DNA from: Planctomycetota bacterium
GTDB lineage: Bacteria > Planctomycetota > Phycisphaerae > WQYP01
Reading direction: 5' to 3'
Assembly (NCBI GenBank): GCA_021785155.1
Contig: JAJYGE010000486.1
Location: forward strand, 1-22,062
DNA length: 22,062 bases
Below the pieces are notes generated by a model. That model did no database searches, had not been told where the DNA came from, and worked only from the letters and a program-made list of their open reading frames with translations. Positions 1-7,825 of the stretch are shown here, piece after piece (the stretch's first letter is position 1; the number at the start of each line of letters is the position of its first letter). The translations under genes were made by a program, and so were the position numbers.

Positions 1-1037
1 CTTAGCGTGTCATTTAAGAGTTTGAGCGTAATGACGCGCGGGTTTTGTTTATACTGGGTGAATATCTGGCTGAAAGCGTTGGCTTCGCCCTGCGCCTCAT
101 CCACAGTGCTGGCCGCGCTGGCCTGGGCCTGGTTTAAAATTGCCTGGGCCTCGCCTTTCGCCAGGATGACCAGTTGATTGTATTGTTTCTTGGCATTCTG
201 ATGGGCTTGATTTTTCTGCTGCCGGGCATTAAGCACAGCCGAAAATGCCTGATTTACCGCACTGGGCCAGTGGATATATTTTAATTCCACTCGTTCCACC
301 TGAGCGCCGAGTTTCAACTTGGACACCAGTCTCTGAAGACCTGATGTCGGTTTAACCGGATCATAGAGTTCCTGTTCCAGTTCGGTTTTTCCGTTGTATA
401 ACGCTTCATCCACCGTGGCGTACGCCAGTCGGTGAATGAGTTCCCGATCAGTCAACAGACTCATAACTTTGTCCCACTGCTGATTGGGCAGGCCGCCGGG
501 CGGTTGATAGACGGCAAGAATGTATTGCAGCGGGTGTGATATCTGATATTGCACCGCCACGCGAGCATGGAGGATATTTTTGTCGCCTGTTATCAGATAG
601 GGGTTAAAAATCGCATTTAATACACGTTTGGAATAACCTTCCCGGAGATAGGCCTTCTCCAGATCGGCATACTGCGATGGTGAAGAATTAAAATCATTGA
701 CCTCCAGGAGATGTTCGCGTTCCAGCGGAACAATATGCACCGTGTCAATGGGCCATGGAATGTGATAATGCAAGCCAGCTTCCATCAGCAGGGCATGTTT
801 GCCGCCGGGCATCATCTCATATTGTCCCAGTCGCTCCACCACCGCCACTTCACCTACTCCCACCTGATAAAACCCGCTAAGTATCCAAACAATAAGCACG
901 CCCACCACAAAATAGATCAGGACAAATTGCGGGGACAGCCACCGGCTGGACGGCGCATCAGAAGGCAAGACCGGCAGCTCATGATCATGGGGATGGTCAT
1001 GCGAATGAATTTCGTTATGTTGATCAACCTGAGTCAT
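1..1037 (-). CDS. hflK: HflK-like SPFH membrane protein, C-terminus beyond the left edge (partial)
   Basis: About 345 codons are visible and the gene is still open at the window edge. The ATG at 1037-1035 follows an AGGAAG ribosome-binding site. Residues 1-20 are histidine-rich (His7, 11, 13, 15, 17, 19). One membrane helix follows at about 38-57, then an SPFH/band-7 domain opening with GVGEVAVVERLGQYE and later LHYHIPWPID, as in HflK. A charged Ala/Gln/Glu-rich helical region (from about residue 270) matches the coiled coil of the family. In proteobacteria HflK pairs with HflC to form a cage around the FtsH protease; that is family knowledge, and no ftsH is in this window. It is the last visible gene of a minus-strand run, 58 bases after the HflC-like gene. 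The His-rich tail is unusual for HflK and echoes the tail of the P-type ATPase three genes upstream. Confidence 0.85.
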   Translation of the reverse strand, partial: MTQVDQHNEIHSHDHPHDHELPVLPSDAPSSRWLSPQFVLIYFVVGVLIVWILSGFYQVGVGEVAVVERLGQYEMMPGGKHALLMEAGLHYHIPWPIDTVHIVPLEREHLLEVNDFNSSPSQYADLEKAYLREGYSKRVLNAIFNPYLITGDKNILHARVAVQYQISHPLQYILAVYQPPGGLPNQQWDKVMSLLTDRELIHRLAYATVDEALYNGKTELEQELYDPVKPTSGLQRLVSKLKLGAQVERVELKYIHWPSAVNQAFSAVLNARQQKNQAHQNAKKQYNQLVILAKGEAQAILNQAQASAASTVDEAQGEANAFSQIFTQYKQNPRVITLKLLNDTL

Positions 1038-1095
1038 CAAAAACTTCCTGTGAACCTGCTTTACCTGAACACCTGGCCGCGGTTAACTGACACAT

Positions 1096-2040
1096 TTACT
1101 TCGCCGATGGCGGATCCATCTTTTTGGGCGCTGTGGCGTTGGTCCCTTCGATCCTATTGAGTTGCGCGAATAGCGGCTCGGTAACCGGATTATTCGGCGT
1201 AAGCACCCAATAGGTGGTGTTGCCCATGGAATTTTCGAACAATTGCAGTGATTTCCAGAACCGATAGAATTGCCGGGCCTGCGGTGTTTCCTGCACGGAG
1301 TTCAGAATCGCGTACGCGCTGGCATCCGCCTGCCCGCGGATAATGGCCGCCTGCTTGCTGGCCTCACTACGGATTTCCGTGGCTTGTTCGTGCCCCTGTG
1401 CGATGGTGATCTGAGCCTCTTTTTCACCCTGATTAATATATTCGCTGGCAATTTTATTACGTTCCGCGGTCATGCGCTGATACACCCTGGCCGCCACGTC
1501 AGGTGGAAAGGTCATGCGGGCGAAGCCAACCTTCACCACATCAATTCCTAATGATTGCATGCCCAAATTCACTTTTTGCTGAATGTTCTCTTCGGCCTGC
1601 TGCATTTGTAGTTTTTTGACATCAACGTTGAACATTTCATCAAGCGTATAGTGCCCGATCTGCTTAAGAACGGCACTTTGAATTTTATTATCCAAATACC
1701 GCTGTACCGCCGGGGTGCCACCCGGCAGACGATCAACGTAGAGCACCGGATTGACTATTTTCCAAAGCGCGAAAGTGCGAATGCTGATCGGTTCGCCGGC
1801 GCTGGTGCTGACTTCCCTGTTGTCGCTCTGATACAGGTGCAATCGCGTGTCCAGACGAATGACGCGATCCGTCGGATAGCAGAGAAACCAGTTATAACAA
1901 ATCCGCGTGGGATGGGAAATAATTTCACCAAACCGATCCAGGAGTATCTTCTGGTAGGGCTTGGCCACGACCGTGCAGAGTTCACAGAAGAGCACAACCA
2001 GCACAACCGCCACGATGGTTCCAATGGTTAACTTACGCAT
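1096..2040 (-). CDS. hflC: HflC-like SPFH membrane protein
   Basis: The protein has 314 residues, close to the usual HflC length. The ATG at 2040 is preceded by AAGGA with a six-base spacer. A single N-terminal membrane helix spans about residues 6-26, followed by an SPFH domain with the line KPYQKILLDRFGEI. The C-terminal third is a helical Ala/Glu/Gln region (IASEYINQGEKEAQ) and the end has the HflC-type pattern ARQFYRFWKSLQLFEN. It probably assembles with the neighbouring HflK-like protein as a hetero-oligomer on the membrane; the visible charge pattern supports a short cytoplasmic tail and a large outside domain. It lies 73 bases after the 688-residue SPFH gene and 58 bases before the HflK-like gene, so co-transcription is likely. 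The order hflC before hflK is the reverse of the E. coli hflK-hflC order. Confidence 0.88.
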   Translation of the reverse strand: MRKLTIGTIVAVVLVVLFCELCTVVAKPYQKILLDRFGEIISHPTRICYNWFLCYPTDRVIRLDTRLHLYQSDNREVSTSAGEPISIRTFALWKIVNPVLYVDRLPGGTPAVQRYLDNKIQSAVLKQIGHYTLDEMFNVDVKKLQMQQAEENIQQKVNLGMQSLGIDVVKVGFARMTFPPDVAARVYQRMTAERNKIASEYINQGEKEAQITIAQGHEQATEIRSEASKQAAIIRGQADASAYAILNSVQETPQARQFYRFWKSLQLFENSMGNTTYWVLTPNNPVTEPLFAQLNRIEGTNATAPKKMDPPSAK

Positions 2041-2113
2041 GTTGATTCCTTAAGGAGTTTCCGTTATTCCAAATTCTGGTATTCGTCGCCAGTTTATTTT
2101 CCTGACCCTATAT

Positions 2114-4180
2114 CTATTGCGGCGATCCGCTGGAAGCCCCGGCGGTATTGCCGACACCACCAGCCGATCCTATGCCACCCGGCGGTCCAGACGGCGGTGG
2201 CACCATCAGGCTACCCTGTCGATGCCCGATTTGCCATATTTCCGGCGGCGTAACATCCGGGCCTAAAACCACTTTGTTGACCCGACCAAACATCTTGCCC
2301 AATGCCTGATAAAATGCCCAGGACATGGCCGCCGGTCGGGCCTTGGCAAAGGCGGTGGACTGAACGGTCAACGCCTTCGCACGGCCCTGCTCGATATTTA
2401 CGACCTTCGTGGCATATCCATTGGCCAACAGCAGTTTGCTCTTGGCGTAACCCTCGGCTTGTGCCACGTCGGCGTACGCCTTCGTTTGCGCGTTATCCAC
2501 CAACTGTTCTTCAACCTCACGTTGCGCCACAACGTTTTCAAATGCCTGCGCCGGACCTAACAATACACCCTGCGCGGTATTTTGTGTCTGCCCGGCGGGT
2601 GGATGAATATCCTTGATTTCCACACTTAATATCACGATACCGGATTTCATTTTGTCCAGCGTTTTCTGCATGACTTTTTTAATGGCCTGTGATACCGGTC
2701 CGACGTTCCTTTCCATAATTTGCTTCAGCGTGTTTTGCGCAAATACCCGCGTCACGGCATACAAAAGAACCTGATGCACCAAAGCGGTATCCATCCGGCG
2801 GAAATGCAAGGTTGATCCCGCGCCGGTCAAACCTCCCACTTCAATAATATTGCTCGTGGAGACGTTACCAAAAAATTCTCCCGGGTTTTTCACCCGCCAC
2901 CACGCCGCCACAAAGCCATCAAGCAACTGCGACGCCGGGCTGCCATCCGGATTTACATCCCCGGTCAGAAACTCCTGATCCGGAATGGAAACATGCTGGC
3001 TCCAGAAGGAGAAAGCATTGTTGCCGAGAATGTTTTTCGCCCGCTCTTCCGATCCCACGACCACGAGATTGACTTTATCCGTCGGTTCATATTGCAGCTT
3101 ATCAATCGGCCAGGGCCACAGGATATGCAGTCCCGGATTCAATGGATGGGCCAGATCAGCTTTGGTCGTAACGCCCAGATGTTCACGTATGCCTACTTCT
3201 CCGGTCGGCACGACGTGCATGGTACTTAACAATACCACAAACAGAAAGCCCGCAATGACAATCCGCGGAATCAGCCGCGAAAATATCGCCACTACGGTTG
3301 TGCCGCTGCTGGCCATGCCGATGCTTTCAACAACCAGAACGCGGATACCCACAATCCATCCGCTGGAAAGCATGGGGACCAGTGGCAGTTGCTGTAAATC
3401 CACGCCTGCCTGATCCAATTCCACAATTCCGCCGTGGCTGCGAATTGAATTAATTCCCAATTCAAAGGCCTGCAGGATCAGGATTGCGCTGATAAACATG
3501 GCCGCGGCCTGACTGGCATATTCCACTTTGGCCCAGACCGCAATGACCGCGGCCAGAAGTGCAATAGCTCCCGGAATGCCCAAAATCACAATACTGTTTG
3601 ATGCGTCAACGAGTCCTTCGGTATCGGGCCGCGGACGGGAAAACGGTATCAGAAGAATATAAATCAATAAAGCTGTACCGGCCGCGACGACAGCGCCGGG
3701 ATCCAGGGGTGTTGGTGAAATGACAATGGGATGTCCCGGTGAAACCGCCGCGAAATCACGATACACCAGCAATCCGATGATCCCGGCAAGTACCAGAAAT
3801 CCCAGCGATGTGAGTCCGACAATTACCCGCTGAAAGCCGGTATCCAGTGTGGTGATGTCTTCCGGCTCCACCACCGACGGCGCTGCGGTTGCCGCACTGG
3901 CGGTTTCATCGGAATAACTCATGTGGAACGCGCCCAGGGGGGCCAGGGGGGTGAACTTGACATTGGCTTCCGCCTCGGCCTCATCGACCAGAGCCGCTTG
4001 CTGTCGCGCCAAGCGCAGCCCCCACCATGCCAATGCCGCAAGAACGGTCTGGCCCAGTGCGGCAAACAATGCCGCCCAGAAACAGACCGCTCCATATTTA
4101 AATGTGGCGATTGCCAGAACCGCTGTTATTGCCAACAGGCCCAGCAAAACCCAAAATGCTACCGTGATTGATCGCTTCAC
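2114..4180 (-). CDS. Polytopic SPFH (HflK-type) protein with multi-helix N-terminus
   Basis: This 688-residue protein starts with GTG at 4180 after AAGGA; no better start is seen. Hydrophobic segments lie at about 5-27, 32-55, 118-140, 164-180, 196-216, 224-240, possibly 276-295, and 305-322. The SPFH domain follows directly from about residue 323 (VVPTGEVGIREHLG, then GLHILWPWPID). A helical Ala/Gln/Glu stretch (about 545-615) resembles the HflK/HflC coiled coil, and the tail after residue 660 is Pro/Gly/Ser-rich. Ordinary HflK is about 400 residues with one membrane helix, so roughly 300 residues of membrane domain have been added. It sits 101 bases after the P-type ATPase and heads the three-SPFH run. 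Its role is unknown; a membrane scaffold or regulator of a protease or transporter is inference. It is a different protein from the other two SPFH genes, not a recent duplicate. Confidence 0.85.
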   Translation of the reverse strand: MKRSITVAFWVLLGLLAITAVLAIATFKYGAVCFWAALFAALGQTVLAALAWWGLRLARQQAALVDEAEAEANVKFTPLAPLGAFHMSYSDETASAATAAPSVVEPEDITTLDTGFQRVIVGLTSLGFLVLAGIIGLLVYRDFAAVSPGHPIVISPTPLDPGAVVAAGTALLIYILLIPFSRPRPDTEGLVDASNSIVILGIPGAIALLAAVIAVWAKVEYASQAAAMFISAILILQAFELGINSIRSHGGIVELDQAGVDLQQLPLVPMLSSGWIVGIRVLVVESIGMASSGTTVVAIFSRLIPRIVIAGFLFVVLLSTMHVVPTGEVGIREHLGVTTKADLAHPLNPGLHILWPWPIDKLQYEPTDKVNLVVVGSEERAKNILGNNAFSFWSQHVSIPDQEFLTGDVNPDGSPASQLLDGFVAAWWRVKNPGEFFGNVSTSNIIEVGGLTGAGSTLHFRRMDTALVHQVLLYAVTRVFAQNTLKQIMERNVGPVSQAIKKVMQKTLDKMKSGIVILSVEIKDIHPPAGQTQNTAQGVLLGPAQAFENVVAQREVEEQLVDNAQTKAYADVAQAEGYAKSKLLLANGYATKVVNIEQGRAKALTVQSTAFAKARPAAMSWAFYQALGKMFGRVNKVVLGPDVTPPEIWQIGHRQGSLMVPPPSGPPGGIGSAGGVGNTAGASSGSPQ

Positions 4181-4281
4181 GCCTGAAATTCCTTACAAGC
4201 CGCTTATGTTTTTGCCGTATGCGTCGCTTTCCCGCACCCCGGTAAGTTACTGACCAACACCATCATGATATAACTCGTTAC

Positions 4282-6387
4282 TCACGCCTGAGACAATGCC
4301 GGTACCGGTAGATCCTCTCGAACCGCTTTTCGTCTAACCCCAATTGGCAGGGGCTTGCGATTCACACCGACATCACCCGCCAGCCGCACGGAATTTACCG
4401 CGATCACCACCACCGCCAGCATGTGAATCAGCGCCGCAACCACCGGCCCGAACAGCCCGAATGCAGCCGCCACCAAGGCAAAGATTGCGAAAAATAAAGC
4501 ATATCCAATATTCTGATAAATAGCGACGCGCGTCTGCCGGGCCAGATATATCAACAGCGGAATCCGCGTGAGATCATCCTTCAGCAGAATCGCGTCCGCC
4601 GCCTCAATGGCGGCATCCGTTCCCCGCAGTCCCAGGGCGATGCCCACCGTGGCCGCCGCCAGCGAGGGTGCGTCATTGATGCCTTCCCCCACCATCGCCA
4701 CACCATGATCGCCCCGCTGTAACTGCCGGATCAGCTCCTCTTTTTGCGCCGGCAGCAGTTCGGCATAGATATCATCACATCCGACGGCACGGCCCACCAT
4801 TTGAGCCGTCTTCCGGCGGTCGCCGGTCATCATGACAATGCGCTTCACCCCCAGATTTCTCAAATGCTTGATGGCACGCCGAGCTTCAGGGCGGATTTCA
4901 TCCGTGAGGCAGATGGAACCCATTAATTTGCCTTCCGACATCACATACACCGGCACCAGCGGAAGAACCGACTCCGCAGCTTCCACGTTGCCGGCACCGG
5001 CGGCTAATTCCGGCGGCAATATTTTAATTGAACCAGCCCGCGTTACCCGGCCATCCACTTCCGCTTCAACTCCCAATCCCTCCAGAATTTTCACATCCGA
5101 GGCCTCATGAAAACCAACCCCGCGGTCCCGGACGTACGAGCAGATCGTCTTGGCCAACGGATGACTGCTGCGATTTTCCACCGCCGCCGCCAGCGCCAGC
5201 AACTGATTTTCATCCACCCCATCGGCTGGACGCACGCTGTGAACAATAAACTTTCCCGTCGTCAACGTACCGGTTTTATCAAATACTACGGTATCGAGAT
5301 TGACTGACGCTTCGACAAACGGCCCGGCCTTAATTTGTATGCCGCTGCGACTGGCCCGTGCCAGCGCCACCACAATGGCCAGCGGTGAAGCCAGCAACAT
5401 CGCACACGGGCATCCGACCACCCACATGGTAATCATCCGACCCGGCTGCCCGGAAACCCAGAACGCCACCACCGACAACACCAGCACCAACGGCGTGTAA
5501 AAGGAGAAAAACCGATCCGCGGCACGAATCACCTGCGGCTGATATTGCTGTGCCCGCCGCACCAGAGCAATGGTTTGCCCCAACGCCGAGTGCTCACCCA
5601 CGCGTGTAACCTCGGCCTGCACTGAGCCGGTAAGGTTAATCGTACCGGCTAAAACAGTGCCACCCGCGGTTTTATCCACCGGAATTGATTCACCGGTAAC
5701 CATGGACTCATCCACGCTCGTGGAACCTGTTATCACCGTGCCGTCACCGGCGATCCGTTCGCCCGGCTCAATAACCAGCATGTCCCCTTCACGGAGGTCT
5801 TCCGCGGGGATAATTTCATCGCGTTCGCCACGCCGCACCCGCGCATGAACCGGTGCCAGATTCTGCAAGGCCAGCACTGCGTTACGGGCACTTTCAGTAG
5901 CCACTTGCTCAATTAATGCGCCCACTTGAAGCAGCAGCGCCACCAACCCGGCTTCAATAAGCCACCCCAGCGCAATGGCACCGATGACACTTAACGCCAC
6001 TAATTCGTTCACATTGGTGCGACCATGCGATAAGCCCTTGGCCGCCTGCCAGAAAATCGGGCCGCCGGAAATCAATGCCGCCAGCAGGCCCAAGGCCCGG
6101 GCGATTGGAACTTCCGTGGGGAATTGATAGAAAATACCGGCCAGAATCAGCAATGCTACCGTTGCCGGTACCAGGACTGAAAGTTGAAGTTTTAAGCTGA
6201 CCCCCGAATGGCTATGGCCCGCGCCATGACCATGCCCCTCGTGACCGTGCTCATGCCCGCAAGCACATGCTATGCCATCCAACGGATCGTGATTACCGGA
6301 ATGCGAATGATCATGCTCAGGTAATGGCATCGCTACTTCACCAATCCGTACCGACGCGCCACTTGGAGTTGGGGTTGTCTGACTCAC
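4282..6387 (-). CDS. Heavy-metal-translocating P1B-type ATPase with His-rich N-terminus
   Basis: This 701-residue ATPase would export a transition metal across the inner membrane. Visible motifs are TGES (231-234, actuator domain), CPC in the membrane (326-328), DKTGT with the phosphorylated Asp370, HP (409-410, the P1B nucleotide-site mark), TGD (521-523) and GEGINDAP (567-574). Eight membrane helices fit the pattern: four before the actuator domain, two around CPC, and two at about 624-668. There is no N-terminal CxxC HMA domain. Instead residues 25-60 carry 11 His and a CAC. The last helix has an IHM sequence (His655) where zinc pumps carry the Asp of DxG and copper pumps MxxSS, so the metal cannot be named. 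The start used is GTG at 6387; ATG at codon 20 is an alternative. It follows pfkB by 241 bases and precedes the SPFH genes. Confidence 0.93.
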   Translation of the reverse strand: MSQTTPTPSGASVRIGEVAMPLPEHDHSHSGNHDPLDGIACACGHEHGHEGHGHGAGHSHSGVSLKLQLSVLVPATVALLILAGIFYQFPTEVPIARALGLLAALISGGPIFWQAAKGLSHGRTNVNELVALSVIGAIALGWLIEAGLVALLLQVGALIEQVATESARNAVLALQNLAPVHARVRRGERDEIIPAEDLREGDMLVIEPGERIAGDGTVITGSTSVDESMVTGESIPVDKTAGGTVLAGTINLTGSVQAEVTRVGEHSALGQTIALVRRAQQYQPQVIRAADRFFSFYTPLVLVLSVVAFWVSGQPGRMITMWVVGCPCAMLLASPLAIVVALARASRSGIQIKAGPFVEASVNLDTVVFDKTGTLTTGKFIVHSVRPADGVDENQLLALAAAVENRSSHPLAKTICSYVRDRGVGFHEASDVKILEGLGVEAEVDGRVTRAGSIKILPPELAAGAGNVEAAESVLPLVPVYVMSEGKLMGSICLTDEIRPEARRAIKHLRNLGVKRIVMMTGDRRKTAQMVGRAVGCDDIYAELLPAQKEELIRQLQRGDHGVAMVGEGINDAPSLAAATVGIALGLRGTDAAIEAADAILLKDDLTRIPLLIYLARQTRVAIYQNIGYALFFAIFALVAAAFGLFGPVVAALIHMLAVVVIAVNSVRLAGDVGVNRKPLPIGVRRKAVREDLPVPALSQA

Positions 6388-6628
6388 AATTTCACCGCAA
6401 AGTAATACAAAACAATGCTTTATTCACACACCTGCTGCACACCAGACGCAGCTTGATCCTGAACTTTATTGTCTCAACGTTGCACTCTTTATAACTCTCG
6501 AACACCGGATTCGCCAATCCGTCTGTTCCTTCTTGCACATCATTGTCGGCTCTCGGCGTTGAACTGCTGAAGCACAATTCCAGCGCGACTATTATGTACG
6601 ACGAATTCTACCATAAAGTTCACATAAT
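6388..6628. other. Intergenic stretch between pfkB-family gene and P-type ATPase
   Basis: I see no convincing gene in these 241 bases. A minus-strand -10-like box TAGAAT (6610-6605) with a poor -35 (TGTGAA, 6633-6628, 17-base spacer) could start ATPase transcription separately from pfkB. A minus-strand frame with a TTG start at 6577 ends five bases before the ATPase, but its composition is not protein-like. A short inverted repeat GCTGC/GCAGC lies in the middle. There is no clear terminator after pfkB. Confidence 0.3.
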
Positions 6629-7576
6629 TCACACCTGCGCCACAGTCGCCTGTGGCAAAAGCCGGGAAAATTTTCCTGAATCGAAAATTTCAAGGTCCTC
6701 TGAAACTGCCCGCGCCGTCGCCAGAGCCAATCCTTCCGCCAACGCCTGTGCCGGCGCCTTACCATGCCACAAACCATGCACAAATCCTGCCAGTAAATGG
6801 TCGCCACACGACACCGTGCGTATGATCGGATCCTCCGTCGGCACGCTACCACTTAAACATCCGTCGCTTCGCACCAGAACCGCCCCAAGTCCGCCCCGGC
6901 TCACCACCAGATTCTCCACCGCGCCTGATCGTTGCTGCGCGGCGGCTTTAATGGCCGAGACGGTTTGCAACTCACCGATACCCCACGCTTCGGCCAATTC
7001 TTCGGAATTAGGCTTGGCAATCCACAACCGCTTGCCCAGCGCAACAGCCAGGGCTGGCCCCGTCGTATCCACCGCCACCTTTGCTCCTTGTGCGAGGGTG
7101 GCATCCAGTAAAACGCCGAACTGCTGAGGTGCAAGCCCCTCCGGCAAACTACCGGAAAAAATTACCGCGTCCCCCTCCCGGACCGTTTCCTTCAGGATAT
7201 TTTCCAGGCTGGCAATATCCCGGGCCGTTACTTCAAAACCCTTCAGACGTATATGCGTTTCCACATCCCCGTCCAGAACGGTGATGTTTTGCCTTGTAGC
7301 TTGGGACAAAAGGTTGAATTTACATGCTACCGCCCCTGGCCCAATCTTGTGCAACTTCTCCTTAAAAAAAGACCAGTCGCAATCGCCGAGAAACCCCAGG
7401 GCCAGAACGTCCTGGCCCAATAATGCCAGTGCCCGCGTCACATTTCCCGCCTTGCCCGCCGCAATTCGCGCCAGTTGACGTCCCACATTAACCCGCCCCG
7501 GTTGAAAACCGGAACAATGCAGTACGCAATCAATGGCTGGATTCAACCCCACGGTAATAAGATGCTTCGGCGTCAT
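6629..7576 (-). CDS. PfkB-family sugar kinase, 1-phosphofructokinase-like
   Basis: This 315-residue ribokinase/PfkB-fold kinase resembles FruK and LacC. The substrate-side start is TVGLNPAID, followed by a GKAGNVTRAL form of the GKGxN motif near residue 41, GFLGDCDWSFFKEKL (about 61-75), the sugar-phosphate-region SQATRQN (91-97), IFSGSLPEG (139-147) and AKPNSEEL (187-194). The catalytic Asp lies at 259 in TVSCGDHLLAGF. Family members normally read GAGDS there, so this copy keeps the base but changes its surroundings. The likely reaction is ATP-dependent phosphorylation of fructose-1-phosphate or a related hexose phosphate in the cytoplasm; the exact substrate is uncertain. No PTS genes are nearby. 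The ATG lies eight bases after a perfect TATAAT with no ribosome-binding site, suggesting a leaderless message. Confidence 0.85.
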   Translation of the reverse strand: MTPKHLITVGLNPAIDCVLHCSGFQPGRVNVGRQLARIAAGKAGNVTRALALLGQDVLALGFLGDCDWSFFKEKLHKIGPGAVACKFNLLSQATRQNITVLDGDVETHIRLKGFEVTARDIASLENILKETVREGDAVIFSGSLPEGLAPQQFGVLLDATLAQGAKVAVDTTGPALAVALGKRLWIAKPNSEELAEAWGIGELQTVSAIKAAAQQRSGAVENLVVSRGGLGAVLVRSDGCLSGSVPTEDPIIRTVSCGDHLLAGFVHGLWHGKAPAQALAEGLALATARAVSEDLEIFDSGKFSRLLPQATVAQV

Positions 7577-7584
7577 GACAAATG

Positions 7585-7613
7585 ATTATACTCTGCACGG
7601 CCACCGCTGACAT
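7585..7613 (-). promoter_or_regulatory. Candidate pfkB promoter, leaderless type
   Basis: On the minus strand a perfect TATAAT (7590-7585) is preceded at exactly 17 bases by ATGTCA (7613-7608, four of six matches to TTGACA). Transcription would begin about at the A of the pfkB ATG (7576), leaving no 5' leader. Confidence 0.55.
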
Positions 7614-7776
7614 ATTCTTGCGCACGCGGAAAAAACCTGCATAACGCCCTGAAACTCCGCAATCCGGCCTGCTGGTATCGCATGTCGATGCGGGCAAGAT
7701 GCCTGCGGTACAGTTGGGCCACGCCCACGCTGACTCGAAGTTTGCATGTGACTACACGATTTGAGTCGCCAGCGGC

Positions 7777-7782
7777 TATAAT
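7777..7782 (+). promoter_or_regulatory. Candidate -10 box for mbfA
   Basis: A perfect TATAAT lies 43 bases before the GTG start of mbfA. No good -35 is seen at 16-18 bases, so the promoter may need an activator. The predicted leader of about 37 bases includes the GGGAG ribosome-binding site. I could not recognise a Fur- or Irr-type operator. Confidence 0.4.
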
Positions 7783-7825
7783 CCAAGGCGGAAATTTCGG
7801 ATGTACACTTAAATGGGAGCTTATT

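Noticed and set aside
711..1160. 149-codon plus-strand frame
   Set aside because: Antisense to the HflK-like gene and the end of hflC; His/Gln-rich shadow translation.
6392..6577. 61-codon minus-strand frame just upstream of the P-type ATPase
   Set aside because: TTG start, no ribosome-binding site, composition not protein-like and no family resemblance.
7682..7825. 48-codon N-terminal extension of MbfA from ATG 7682
   Set aside because: It covers the TATAAT box and leader, has no ribosome-binding site, and does not resemble MbfA; the GTG at 7826 has both.
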